A stretch of DNA of 64,000 nucleotides from Branchiostoma floridae (Eukaryota; Chordata; Leptocardii; Amphioxiformes; Branchiostomatidae): contig NC_049979.1 in assembly GCF_000003815.2 (NCBI RefSeq), positions 19,974,291 to 20,038,290 of the forward strand, in the 5' to 3' direction. The notes under the pieces were generated by a model. That model did not search any database, had not been told where the DNA came from, and saw only the letters and a program-made list of their open reading frames with translations. Made by a program: the position numbers and the translations under genes. Below are positions 1-13,850 of the stretch, piece by piece. Every line of letters begins with the position of its first letter. The stretch's first letter is position 1.

Positions 1-3000
1 AGGAGAAGGATGTATCTCGGTGGTGTCAACTTGGTCAGCACTAAGTTGAGCAAATTTACAGAAGGGTTTGAACTGACACCTACACTGCCAAACACACTTT
101 ACACCCCAGCATTCTATCCGCATGTAACGCAAACCCAACCCAAAACAGCTTTCATTTATCTCCTTTTCACGGCCTCTTTGATCTACACATACCCTGTGTT
201 GAATCAATTTTCATCAGATGATCAACATGCAAGAGTCAATAAAGCAATAGACTCCATTATATAAATATGCAATATCAATTAGTCTTACTTTCATTAAACT
301 GGACTAGAAAAAGTCTGAAACAACTTTGAACTCAAATCAATAGTTCCTGATTTGTACAAAATAGATGCTAACCAAAGTTTTGCAGTGATTAAAAGACACA
401 TTCCCTTCTTTGATACACAAACTTTAACTAGTTTAAGACTCTGCAGTGCTACACATGTATTTCCAAAAGTACTCATTATTAGGGACATTACAATTTTCAA
501 AATGTCTTTGAAATTGGAAATCTAGAAACTGTAAGTAAAGCAGTGTATATGAAGATGCATTCATGGAAACTTTGGAACACTTCAAAGTTCACACATTTTA
601 CAAAATATCAAATATTTAATTTGTTAAAACAATATTGATTTGCCAGGGATGGAGTCACTGATAGGGGGAAATGGGGACAGGACTGTTTGCTTGTGTGTTC
701 ATGCATGCAAGGGACAAGTGGGATAAAAGCTAGGAAGTGGACAGAAGTGTGCTGAAGGGTCATCAACCTCTACTGACCATTGGATGGACATAAATGGTCA
801 TGAGTGGACAACAGAGGTCTTGCTGAGTCAACTGGATTGTTGGGTTTCAATCTTTCAAAAAACTTTCTGAAACAATACTACATTTTATCTCATTTGTATC
901 ACTTTTTAACGAAGTTGTCATCAAATTGATAACAATGATATAAAGATATGGCTTGAATGGAAAAGCAATGTCTGTATATTCTAAGATACAGTACAGGTAT
1001 TTTAGATATGTATAACAAGAAAGCTGAGCCGAAAGTTTCAATATACCAGGTGTATCCTGTAGCAGTTCCAGTCAAGTAATGCCGACAGAATTTGATCAGC
1101 ATATACCCTGGATTTCATCTATTGAAAGTTAACAACTGCTCTTCACAAGGTATGAAAGCTAAATTTTGGTCAGCGAGGTTGAAAATGTAGGGTGTAAAAG
1201 GATGTTGGCAACGAAAGATGTCAAAAAATTATGGTAGGGGATGGTAAGAAGCTTGTTTGTCTACACCCAGTGTACCCATATTTCATCATAAATATAATGG
1301 GTAACCATTCAATTTCCCTGTTTTTAGAAGTATGTAAATGTGGATTCATGCATGTATTCACATCAACAGCCTTCACATTCTATATATGTAAATTTGGACA
1401 GTCAGTATTAGTAAAGTATACTGTCAGTGACAGGGGGCCAATACACATAGTCCAGCAAGATCTGTTGGTAGACTGTCTAGTGGGACTCCTGGGAGAGACA
1501 AGGTAGTCTAATGGACCTCTTCAACCTAGAAATGGGGTCAGCATGAAACTTGACAAAATGGGTCTCCTCCTCATGTGTCACCTCCTACTGACTCTATCAA
1601 TTACCACCTGTCATCAGTCCACCCACCTTTGGTAACTAACATCTCCCAGGTATAATCCATGGGTCTCAATAACTCTGGAACCTACCATCCTTGGCTGCAA
1701 CAATACAAAGACAACCTTAAAAGCATCATTTTAAGCTCTCGAGGCTTGAAATCTATCAGACAAGAAATCTGAATGGTACAGAGGTGTTGGAGCAAAGAGA
1801 AAGGTTTTTGATGAGAGGTATAATTGATTATGGACTGTATTTACTGCACACTATGACTGAAAACTGATCTGTAGGGGCTCTTTCAGGGTTACCTGCTGAC
1901 ATGGTGGTCTGTAGGGGCAATGTTTGCAAACAGATCTGCAAAGAAAACAAGCAGACATTGGCAGTGGCAACCACCTGGGGTAAAAAAGAGTAATAAATCT
2001 GCAATAGCGCTACCTGGCACAGGCACCTGGCACATGTTGAACTTCGCAGGTGGAGCACCTGTTGTTACAACATGTACCACTTGTTGTGTGCTGACCTGAA
2101 ATTTTCACCCATAACTTGATCTTAACCTGTTGCCAACACAAGCCTACATCGCTACACAGTCTGGCTGCCGAGTGAAGGCCTTTCTTGCATAAATCCATTA
2201 AGTCTTTACCGTCCTGTACCCAATATATATCTGTCTGGGAATGAATAACCATGAACTCAGTGGGGTGGGAATGGGTAACCCTACCCCTGGTGGGGAACTA
2301 GACAATACAGGGTTCGGCCCTTTACATTCACCTGTTTCAGAATGGATCAGTGGATCGGTTGCAGTCAGTTGGGGCAACCGTATTTTTGTTCAAGTGGCTT
2401 CTACAGAACTTACAACTGTCCTAATAAGCCCCCAGCATTCAGGACCAACAGGGGGACAGAAAGCCCATTCTCTGCTCAACCACTTTTCTGGGGATCCCCT
2501 TTCCCCATTAGCTAACTATGGGTGACAAAGTCATGGTGGATCTCTGGCAATAAAATATATTAGAAGTTCAGATACAAGCATGTTGTAACAGCTAACCTGG
2601 CATCACCCTAACACTTGTACAGGCCAGGATAAGAACTTTCAGCCACTTGATAGAGATCAAAAGCGGCACAAAACACTTGTTCAGAAAGCCGAAATCACAT
2701 TAAGGGCTTCAGAAACAAGACCCTGGGTTCACAGGGGGACAAAGAATAGAACCAACTCTGTTGCGAACACATCCATTAGCCCTCGCAATGGGCCAAAAAC
2801 AACAAAATGAAGAACAAAATGTGGGACCGTTGGGAAAAACGCCAGTTAAGTACACTTGTTGTCATTAACATTTAACAGGGGTGGAACAGATGTGTGTGAC
2901 ACTTGTAAAGGCTTCTCCAGATCAACGTTTCGATGTTTAGAAAGTCAGGAAATTTTAACCCAAACAAAAACAACAGCCTATTGACAGGGGTATCCATGTT

Positions 3001-4268
3001 GACACCAGTAAGTAGACAGACTGACATCAATAGGAACAATGGTACTTTGCCCTTGTCTTTTTCTTTTTTTACCCCTGAAAATAATGCTTCACAGGAAATT
3101 AACACTTGGCTTCAGACAAAAAGCAATGGCAACAATCTAAATGAAAATGATTTATGACAAATATGTTTATACAGTAACTTACACATTGTTGTGTTGTGCA
3201 ACTCAAAATTAATGTGTCAATAACGGAGAAATGCAAAACTTCATCAAGCTAGACAAACAAATACTTATGAATAATTGTAATTCTGATATACATTTTTTTG
3301 TACTACATAAAAAAAGGAACATGTACTTGTCATGTCTTCTGAACTTCACCAGTAACTTTGACTACCGGTAATAAAGTCCTTTACTTCTTGACCTATTTTG
3401 CTGCTGGACTAAGTCTGACCTCTGGCAGAATCCCTGGAGATAGACAAGTGTTTCACAAGGATTCCTGCCATGTTCCTTATGAAGACTGACAGCACAGCTG
3501 TTTTGGGTTGTTCTATATACACACTGGCAGTGGGCGTGGAACAGACCTACCCTGGGAGCCTGACTCAACTTGTCTCAAGTATCTGGGCTTTTCCCTGGAT
3601 TTCATTATGTCTATATATGGCTGACAGTTTCAACATCTTAATTCTTCTTCACATAATGCACAACACTAGCTGCAGGCATCACATTATTACTCCAACAGAA
3701 TTTAAGAAAATAAACATCATCAAACATTTCTGTTGGGGAAAATGGTGACCTTGTCAGAGACTTAACAATGTTTGGCTTAAAATGGATTGTGTGTAGCCTA
3801 CTCTTAGTAAATTACAAACTATACCCTCACAAGAATAAGACCAAGCACTACAAATAGTACAATATGGTTAGAGACAGGGTCTACTTCAAAGAGTTGATTG
3901 CATGTTGACGTCTGACAATGTTGTGATGTTTTGGGAATAGAAATTAAATAAAAAAAGGTCTCTTTTTCATTTCTACTTGTTAATTAAAACAAAATTAATC
4001 TGTAATCACATAGTTTGTTTCCCTATAGATAACTGTATAACACAAAGTTACTGGAATAAAGCATAATAAGCTGCACTGCCTATGCAATCCCTTGTCTTCA
4101 TACAATCATAGATGATATCTGTTTAATTACTGCATCTGGATAATCCCTAGCTGACACCTTCCTCGTGACGTCTCATTATGTTCTTCAGTTTTATCTGATG
4201 ACAAAACAAAACATTGCAGACAAGTTGTAATTGTAATGACAGTCAAAACAATACACATCTCATCAATT

Positions 4269-4368
4269 NNNNNNNNNNNNNNNNNNNNNNNNNNNNNNNN
4301 NNNNNNNNNNNNNNNNNNNNNNNNNNNNNNNNNNNNNNNNNNNNNNNNNNNNNNNNNNNNNNNNNNNN
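4269..4368. other. Assembly gap (100 N)
   Basis: Exactly 100 N, the usual placeholder for a gap of unknown size. Confidence 0.98.
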
Positions 4369-5267
4369 GGAGTGGTAAGAAAAGTTCATCATGAGGTTAC
4401 TGTTGATGGAGAATAATCATCCCCGACCAGGTCAGACAGTACATCACAATAGTGACCGGTTGCCAAACTTCTAAAAATAGATCATTATAATGATAATAAG
4501 ATCTGGGCACACAAACAGATCAAGGGAAGAAAATGGTGTTTTCGCTGGAAAGAGGCATTGAGAAACCCCATTCCTTTGTGCGCTTCATTCAGATTTTTCA
4601 ATGCCACTTTAAATTTCAAAGCAGTCGTTGTTCTATTTTGGGAAAGAATGGCCTGATCACTCAGGTTTAGTATGATCTGGGATTTATTAAAACATGGCAC
4701 AAAAATGTAAACTATTCAGGGCAACGGATATGCACTTCACTAAATCACAGCAACAAAGGCATATACTAGTACATGAAATTGGAGGGTAGTCATTGTTTTA
4801 TAACCACAATAAAACAAATAGTCCCAACCACCACATGGTCAGGATGGCAGCTATTAGGAGTTGTCAAAACAAAAGCATTTCTTACAATGTATAATGATTT
4901 TGTTATGTATTTTCCAATCATTAATCATTCATACCAAAACATGTGCAGACTGACATGGCACAAAGCACTATTACCAGTGCTCTAGCCCTTTGTGAGTAAT
5001 ATGGCCATACACAAACCCCCCACGGGTTCCCTAACCCAACAGCTGGCAAAGGGGTGTGAAGTACGCAGTGCCACTTTTACAACAATCCCATTATAACAGT
5101 GATGTCTGGCACGTTTATGATCTTCAGAGTCTGTCTATTGTAACTTAGCAAGCTGGTGCTAAGAGTCTTTATGGTTATGTAATGTATTGCACAGTGAAAC
5201 ATGTATTCCACTTGGTGGTTGAGGTGGTATTGCAAGCTGTGCATGTGATGGCAACAGGTCTGCATGT

Positions 5268-5367
5268 NNNNNNNNNNNNNNNNNNNNNNNNNNNNNNNNN
5301 NNNNNNNNNNNNNNNNNNNNNNNNNNNNNNNNNNNNNNNNNNNNNNNNNNNNNNNNNNNNNNNNNNN
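5268..5367. other. Assembly gap (100 N)
   Basis: Exactly 100 N, a placeholder gap. Confidence 0.98.
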
Positions 5368-8029
5368 CTACATTTAGCATGAATATGAACGAAACTTCCA
5401 TTAGAACATTTGTGGACTATGTATGGGTGCAAAGTATCCATTAAACAGAGGGTTTGGAAGACAATATCTTCCTCAGATTCCTACAGCATTCCAAATGGTC
5501 CCCTCTGATATTCCTCAGCATATGGGTGAGGTTTCCCAACTTCCAAACAAGGTTAGGGATCAAGGGGACCTTCCATAAACTGGAAATGTCACCTGTCCAT
5601 GTAATGACTAGTTCCTTATGCTTTCCACATGGTAGCATGCTTCTGAGTCATTAGTAGAGTCTCTTGGGATCATATTGTAACATAAATTTTACGTCTTTAT
5701 ATCTATTGTAGAATATATTGAATATACACAGTAAAATTCATTTTAAAAAATGGTAATTACCAATGCCTTCAATATCTTTTCTACACCCTTTTACCTTAGG
5801 TCATAAAGCCGTGTACAAACAGGTTATAAGGACCATTTAAAGTGATTATCATCTTTGTCAGATAGTTTAACAAGGTACTTGATGAAAAAAAAATTCCAAG
5901 AAATCTACCTTAAGATACCAAATTGCCCCCAAATTTTTCCTTTGTTTGCCAAGCTTCAGAAATATTTGCAATGTCCATAATCCGCTTTACCTGAGGCGTG
6001 GCAAGTAGGTCACCTCTGTTTGGCCATTGCCTGCGTTTTGTATGAGGGATCTCTGGTAACCATTAGTCCAGAATACACATAGAACCACAGAGAAAATCCT
6101 TCAAGTTATGACAGAAACAGGACAGATCCAACAGAGCATGAATGCATGACACAAACAACCTTAACATCCTTCAGATGCACTGTTTGAGCAGTGCTAGTTG
6201 GCAGTCCAGTAAGGCCTGTGCACTATTCCTGTTGGCAGATACTAATGTACTCCTCAAACAAAAACGGGGTAGACAAACATAGTTTAAGTGTAGACCCTTA
6301 GCATGCTTCGACTGTCCCCAAGCCTAATTACCAGGACTGCACGCAGACATCCTTTTGAAAGAAGACCTTCATGATTGAATTGATGAGATAAACGAATATA
6401 ATTAAATATAGTAGTAAACTGTCTCTGGCTTAAAATTCTTTTGTGTAACCAGTTAGTCACAAAGATAGCAAGAGAGGGGTAACAAGCATTAGGATCAGGA
6501 ATGTGGCATGCAGGCAGCAAACAAGGAGGCCATCCTTGCATACCTGGATCTCCTCAGAGATGCAGGCATGCTGCAAAGTGAATAGTTAAGAGTCCATGGA
6601 GGGCCATGTATGTATGTATACCACATATCATCTTGTATGTGGTCTGGGACCTCTGGTGATGAAACAGATGCCTCACATACCCTTTCACTGAAGACGGATG
6701 AAAGAGAAGATATGCAATAATGGCAAAATTAATAACTTGTCAATGAAACTGCACCAAGATCTGCATAATGTTTCGAGATTTTGTGCAAAAGAAATATCGG
6801 TAATAACTCTTGTAGTAATGTACAAATTGATATCAACGTAACAGAAGAGACTTTTTCTACTTGTATATATCTATACAATTTAGCTTTTCAAAATTTATTC
6901 TTTAAAGGTCTGAGTCGATTCAATGCTCATATTCTCTTACCTCTTCTGGTAGAATATTCAATGAATGACCTACTCATAATAGACATCTTTGTGCCCTGGC
7001 TGAGGAAACTATTTTACTGTAACAGTGTTACAGGGTCAGACTGCTGTGGAGTGACATCAGGAGATAGTGCAAGGATACCAGTGGTCAAATATAGTCAGAG
7101 GGAACCCCATAGAGAACTCAAGAGCATGTGCCTGGGACCACACAGTGTATCAGCAGGACTATGAACAGGCTATTGATGGAAAAACAAGGCCCTGTGCAGG
7201 GAAGGCTGGAATTCTTCACATTTTCCATGAATGAAGCAAGCCAAATGCTTTAGCTATAAAACATCTTACAGGAGAGTATGTCTGGCGTAACTAAACAGCG
7301 TGCCCAAAGTTTACGATACCACTTTGAGGTTTAGTCACCTTGAACCAACAGGTTTCTTCCAGGGCAAGCTGCCTGACAGTGACACCTACATTTGGCAAAG
7401 TGTCAGAAGTCACATCACAAGGCTACAAGGCTTACAGCAGACTGAAATCTGATCCACATCTTTCAGCAGGTCAGCAGCCAGGTTCTTCAGAGAGCTGCCA
7501 GTTCCATCATTACCTCACACTGATGCTATATAAGCAGTTCCCTATTTACCCTTGTACAGTTGGCATTTGTAGGACAGAAGGTCTCTTTGGTAAAGTGCAG
7601 CTGTAACATGTCTGTATCAACAGTGGAAGGAGAAAAGTCACACATAGTTCAGTGTATAACTATGTACAAGATCCAGACCTGCCCAGGAGCTAAGACAAGA
7701 TCTTTAAATGTCTGGCAGCAGCTGGGAGATAGAGATAAGAATCTTAAAGAGTATTGAGGAGGATGTCTTGAGGTCAGGATGCCCCTAAGACCCTGGGAAG
7801 TGATTTCCAGATTTTGTAAGTCTCCCAGGCAGCAGAGGTTCAAGGTCTGGAGAACAACATGGTCTGTAGGTCAGCTGGGGGAATGGAAAGAATCTTAACT
7901 TTTACACTACTTCCTGTCAGATCTATCCAGAGGGTCAGACAGAGTGAAACCTAGCACTATGTACTGGAGCAATTCTAAAGACTGTGGGTGTTAGAGAGGA
8001 CAGGGGACGAATTGGGGTAGTAGCATTTT

Positions 8030-8074
8030 GAAGTTTAATTTGGCTGAAGTTTGATTTGGCTGAAGTTTGATTCC
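8030..8074. repeat. 16-bp tandem repeat, about 2.8 copies
   Basis: The unit gaagtttgatttggct is repeated in tandem (first copy with one change). Nothing suggests a function. Confidence 0.8.
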
Positions 8075-8807
8075 TGCGTCTTAGAATATGTGTACAATGT
8101 ACTTGCACCCTTGAAGACATAAGACACTGAGTTTGATCCTATCAAATGGACCAAAGACCTTCTGCGGCACCTTGATGGGGGGTTGTCTTCAATATGTGCC
8201 AAGAAAGCATCCAGGCTTTCAGAAAGAGTGTCAGTGCAATATCTGCTAACAGATGACAAAAGGGTACGCTATATTTGCCATGGCACATATGCAACACTGC
8301 ATTTACACAATTGCTGGCTTTGTATCTTGATGACAGATCAGTAGTTCATCTTCTGATGATAAAATTTCCAAACTGACATTTTCTTTGAGGAAAGTCACAG
8401 ATACTTATTAACTTTGGGGTATACACATGTATCTACACAATCTAATTGTGTTGAATAGAGATACAGGGATAGGCAATTACTCAGTCCAAAAATACTATCC
8501 TTATTTGAATTTTGTTTTTTACTTTTTTATGCACCAGGCTACTTTTGCGATATCAAAAATCTTCAACAAAACCCCAACACAAGCTTTTCATATAAAGACA
8601 AATATTAATCTAGATGCTTTGACAGCAATGTTGCCTTATTTCCTAGTCATTTAACCTTCTGAAATGTATTGTACATTTAATTACCAATAATGAGGCTGAG
8701 GAACATCCCAAACCATTTCTGCTATTTACTCGGTGTAAAAACAACTTTGCGACTCATTTCATGTGCTAATTTATCCTGGAACTGCCTTTGAATCTAACAG
8801 GTCTTCA

Positions 8808-9117
8808 ATCACCTAATCTTACTCCAAACAATGGTTCCCGTGATTAGGCCATATGAAGAGTGGGCACCCTTAAGAGCATCATTACTCCAGCCCATAAACA
8901 TACCCCAGGCTNNNNNNNNNNNNNNNNNNNNNNNNNNNNNNNNNNNNNNNNNNNNNNNNNNNNNNNNNNNNNNNNNNNNNNNNNNNNNNNNNNNNNNNNN
9001 NNNNNNNNNNNTTCATCACCTAATCTTACTCCAACAATGGTTCCCGTGATTAGGCCATATGAAGAGTGGGCACCCTTAAGAGCATCATTACTCCAGCCCA
9101 TAAACATACCCCAGGCT
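8808..9117. repeat. Near-identical direct duplication flanking an assembly gap
   Basis: The 104 bases 8808-8911 and the 103 bases 9015-9117 differ by one A in a short run, and they sit on either side of the 100-N gap 8912-9011. This is the signature of one locus written twice at a scaffold join (unmerged overlap or two haplotypes) rather than a biological duplication. Confidence 0.85.
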
Positions 9118-10069
9118 ATATTCCTGTATGTCTGAACAAAGGGTGAAACTAAGGTCACCTGGCATCCTTCCCTACTGCTTTAAACAATAAACATTGCACA
9201 TTAAGCTAAACTATATTTGATACATCTCAAGATAAAACAAACAATGCACCTAGATGGAATACACAAAGGTAACTAAATCACAGAAAGCACAGACACCACT
9301 GTTCCCCAGAGACAGGGGCATCACTTAACCTCTTTATTATCCAAATCCTGACAGGTAAACTGGATCAGCAACACAGGTATAGACAAGTGGATTAAGGGGA
9401 TTAAAGGCCAATTTTCTGTCTAGGAGATGACCTTGTTGTATAACATGCATCTGATTTGAACATGTGAAAATTTCCAATATTAATTCTGAATGTAATAAAA
9501 TATTGCAGCCTTAAAAGGTGATCGATTGACAAAGCAAAGCCTATAGGCATCAGACCTGTTATGCTATTTTTATGATGATGACTCTCTTTTTATTTTTAGG
9601 CAGTTTGGTGGGAACTTAGCGAGTCCTTGTTATACCATCACATATTGTTTGTTGTTTTTCTACCAGACAGACTTTACAAGATCACAATTCCATGTCTAGA
9701 TGTTGAGGGGTCAAACCCTGGCATAGAAGGGAAGGCCAGTAGTTCATGGGTCAACTCTCACATAACCACCAGGGAATTTCACAGGTCCAAGGTGCTAGTA
9801 TTTGATGGAAGAGGTCACAGTGTTTACACAAGTTCAGATGTCACAGGCAGCATGGCAAGGGTACCATGCAGGGCAAGGGTACCCGAAAACTGTAGATCTT
9901 GAAACGTTTCACTTTCACAGTAACTTTTCTACCACAAAATATATACCTTTTCCATTGTATTACTATGGTGCTACATAATTGTTGCAACCCTGAACTGAAA
10001 ACACCACAAAAAAATCTTTATTCCCTCCTTTCCATAAAATATAGACCCTGGGAAACAACTGAATTTACA

Positions 10070-10185
10070 GTATTTTTGCTTGGCCCTCCCCCCAAGTAAA
10101 AAAATTTTTGCTAGGCCCTCCCCCTGGCAAAATATTTTTTTGCTTGGCCCTCCCCCCCCTGGCGACCGGCCCTCCCCCCTCGCTA
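10070..10185. repeat. C-rich imperfect tandem repeat
   Basis: Three to four imperfect units contain ttttgcttggccctcccccc with A/T-rich spacers. It lies in presumed intronic DNA. No coding or regulatory role can be read from it. Confidence 0.7.
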
Positions 10186-13100
10186 AATGCCGTACGGTCC
10201 CTAATGGAAGCACATGGTAAGGTTTAACATTATCATACTGGGCTAGGTCAGACAACATGGTTTGCTGACGCTAGAGAAGGTAGTGACCTAGGTCGACATT
10301 TCCAACTCCAATAAACCAACTCAGAATTCCTTACTGGAGAGGGGGGGAACGAACCTTCCCACAGAAGAAGAGATGTGGACTATTACACAAAATAGCTGCC
10401 TTGAATAACAAGCAGATGTTTTGTTTTGTCTCAACAAACTGTAAAAGTCAAGCCGTTGGCAAACTACCATGTCATCTGTGTAAGAAGAAAGGAAGGCATC
10501 GGTTTGAATCTCAAAGTAAACTGTTGTGCTTTTTTTCTTCGAGGATGGACACTGTCTCACAGATCATCAGATAACAACATGACTTAACAAATGGAGAGAT
10601 CTGGGGATAAAAGCTAAAAGAAAAAACTACAAATAGACATTTGATATACCTGTTTTCCTTTTCGTCACACTTAACTGTGAAGCTAGAAATAAGCATCCAT
10701 TACCACAACAAGACGTTGCTAAATGAATGCTACTGTTTACCTTACAAACAAGGATGTTGTTTTTTCCAGTACATTTATTCATTGCTAAGTCATCAAGACT
10801 AATTTGAGACTTATGGCCTTTTTCAGCTGGTAAGTAGTCAGTGTGTAAGTAAGAAAGAACAGGTAAAGGTACTGAATGCTACTTCTACCAAGTTACTTTG
10901 GCCTTGGCTGTACTAAAAACCTCAACGAATTTAGCAAATGTAACAACTATCACTTCAATTTGACAATGTTGGCAACCAGATGGCAAATGAACTGAATGGC
11001 CTGGGAGACAAGACATCTCAGCCCCTTTGTGCTCTCATGTCCCCTTGCCTAGGGATATACTTAGACTGGGACAGATGATCTCACAAGCTTTTGTCTGTAT
11101 CCACAAAATGTCTCGTAACCTCAGGTAAAACGTCAGAATAAACATTGCCAACCGAATGCTTCAATGCAACTGCAAAAAAATATAGCCACAGATGTCTTGT
11201 TTTGCTACGTGGTATTCAGAAAATACTGCTGCTTATCTTTTATTTATCTTTTTCTTTCTATTTTAGAGTCAATATGTTCTTCTTACAGCAGTGAGTACAA
11301 ATGGAATGCCAAAAAATATTTGTCTTATCCTGTTTGCAAATCCTTGTGTAAACAGAGGTACCTGGTATTAAGCACCTATACATGTGACTGGGAGGGGTGC
11401 AATGATAACAGAGTTAGGAAATATTTAATTTGGAGGGATGGTCATCTGCCTGGCTATTTGTGCCAGCAATTTGTCTAGTTTTGATCTATATTTACCTAGG
11501 AAAGGACCATTTAAAAGATGGTAAAGAGGTTGGAAGTAATAATGTGATTATAATAATTTATAACTGGTACCACTTGATTTGAGGAAAGTATCACTGAATT
11601 CACTTAGACCTTTATAGGAAGAAGAATTCATTTGTTAGTAAGTTTTGCAAAGAGCTATACAACTGCTTTTGGCACCCCCCGCCTAGTACACATCCTCAGG
11701 ACATAATTAAATCAAGAATACTTTTACCTGACTTTTGCTGACAGTGCCAGACACTAAGATGGCATAAAACACAAACATGTAGCTAAGCCGTACAAACAAT
11801 CATGTCTATTGGCATGTTGTCCTTGAAGATAATGGCAATCAACACCTTGACACAATCTGAACTAAAGAAAGTAGAAAATTTGATTCTACAAAATGTAGGT
11901 CACCTGTTCAAACTTGAAGATAAGATGATTATCCAACATCTAGTACATCTGACATTCAGTACCTTACCTGACCTTTCATTTTCAAAAGAATAGTATGAAA
12001 CTGTGTGGTATTCAGGGCAAACTGTGAATGAAAGGTCATATGGTTGGGGGTAGCAAAGCACACTCCCCATCAAATTTTAAAATTCTCTTTTGCATTGAAT
12101 CGAAATAAGCCATCGTCATTTGTCTGATAGTTGAACGTTATCTACAGCCTAACTGTCAATAACAATCTTAGATAACAAAACCATTCTGTGAATGAAATGG
12201 TAATGTAAGGAAACTCAACCTGGTCAGAACATGTTTACATATAATTAAAAAAATGCTAGTCAAACTTCTGCTGACTTGCCTAGCTACAGGTTCAGCGAGA
12301 CAGCTATAGAAAAAGTAACCAGTGGTCAAAAGAAGTTCAACTACTGTTATACAAGCTTAAGGTAAAGCTTCCTGAGGATTAGTGTTAAATAGGTAGGAAA
12401 GCAGACATTTGACAGTAAGTACTTTGGAATAGGCCAGTTCATCAGATAAGGAAAGTAAATGAGCGCCAACATGTGTTGAATAAGCAAAAGTACAATTAAC
12501 ACAAACCAGGGGTCATGCCTACTGCTGCCAGGCACTTCCAAACATGGGGAATAATTAAAATAATATGTGAAGCTTGTAACACAGAGACTTTTACATGTGC
12601 TAACAGCTGAGGATGCTGTGCGGTTCAGGGTTTGCAAACCAGAAGGGGACGCTGTGCAAAGAATGAAGCTGTCCTCATTAAGTGTGCGGCTACTGGTATT
12701 TGAATTCACTGCAGTATCCGAGCAACATAGAACAGGGTTGTTGCTAGCTATCAACTCACTGGTGTATAGGGCAATGCTCAGGTCAACCAACTCCAACTAA
12801 CATAGCTCAGCACACTCATTTGTAGTGTCATCACTACTCTTTGCTAACCATTAACACAACATTTATTACAGCTGAGGACAGCTTATCTTCTCCACAGACT
12901 GACCTGTCAACAAATTGACCAGGCCTAATATAGAGCGAGTGTCCCTTTTAAGGGCAGTCGTGGCCATACGGAACAAAGCAAACGGAAATTGTAAATACTA
13001 CAATAACATGGTGTGAATTGCTCTTGCATATATGTAAATAATAACCCTTTTTCAAGAATTGGTTGATGAATTCATAATTCAGGCCATTTCGTATGATGAA

Positions 13101-13493
13101 TGACTCAATAAAAGAACAGACATGTCAAGACATGAGACCCTTCAACTCCAAAACCTACATGGATACTTATAAAGGAACTCTACGTTATAGAGGACCACCC
13201 TCCAAAGTCTAGATTACAGCTAAACAGTTAGGTCTTATTTTAGAACATTACCAGACACAATAAACTGTTTCTCCAAGCTTTGTACAAAATTAATCGGCAT
13301 CTAACGAGATAATTCTGCACAGGAATTGGGGGCAAACTAATGAATGGACATAGTCCGGTGAGTTACAACTTAACTCCTCTGGGTTAGTATATTCAAAGGA
13401 TGCCAAGCGTAAATTTCCAGTACATTTTTGGCAGGGGTAGAGTTTCCGTTTGAACCAGCATGGGTTCGTTTGGCAGTTCAGAAGAAAGTTACC

Positions 13494-13850
13494 AGTAAAA
13501 CTGAATCTATTTTCTTGCACTTAATAAAGTTGGAAAGAGTTGGAATCATGTGAGTCAGAAGATTTTGTTATTGTTAGTGTAGACTTCCATGCGTTTGTTG
13601 TGCTTATATTCACAACAACAGTTGATATTCAATCCACGTTGGGAACCTACCTGTTCCTTTGCGGAATAGTTTCGAGTAAAACTAAATCTGTTTTCTTGCA
13701 GTTAGCAAAGTTGGAAAGAGTTTGTATCATGTGTGTCAGAAGATTTTGTTATTAGTGTAGACTTCCATGCATTTGTTGTGTATTCACATTTCACAACAAC
13801 AGTTGATATTCTATCCACGTTGGGAACCTACCTGTTCCTGTGCAGAATAG
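13494..13850. repeat. 181-bp tandem duplication spanning the KIF16B exon 3 donor
   Basis: Copies 13494-13669 and 13675-13850 align along their length at a period of 181 bases. The right-hand copy contains the last 19 bases of KIF16B exon 3 and its splice donor (minus strand GAACAG|gtaggt). The left-hand copy repeats that exon end and the donor but not the rest of the exon, so it is a decoy donor inside intron 3. Confidence 0.8.

Larger units (their letters stand above)
1..13493. other. Long gene-poor stretch, probably intron of the KIF16B-like gene
   Basis: No open frame here resembles a known protein on either strand and the longest frames look random. The kinesin-3 gene on the minus strand has its third exon just to the right, so this is most simply its third intron plus whatever follows. 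I looked for the next expected kinesin exon (P-loop GQTGSGKS and the preceding YNACxFAYG block) and did not find it. It may lie left of the window or inside one of the three sequence gaps. Low-complexity and tandem pieces inside it are listed separately. Confidence 0.5.

Noticed and set aside
12946-12961. Histone mRNA-type stem-loop (tcccttttaaggg)
   Set aside because: Two positions of the 16-base consensus are wrong, there is no purine-rich downstream element and no histone gene nearby.
13350-13375. Second NSPDY-like peptide on the minus strand, possible extra KIF16B exon
   Set aside because: No flanking motor sequence and no matching splice sites; probably chance or part of the local duplication.
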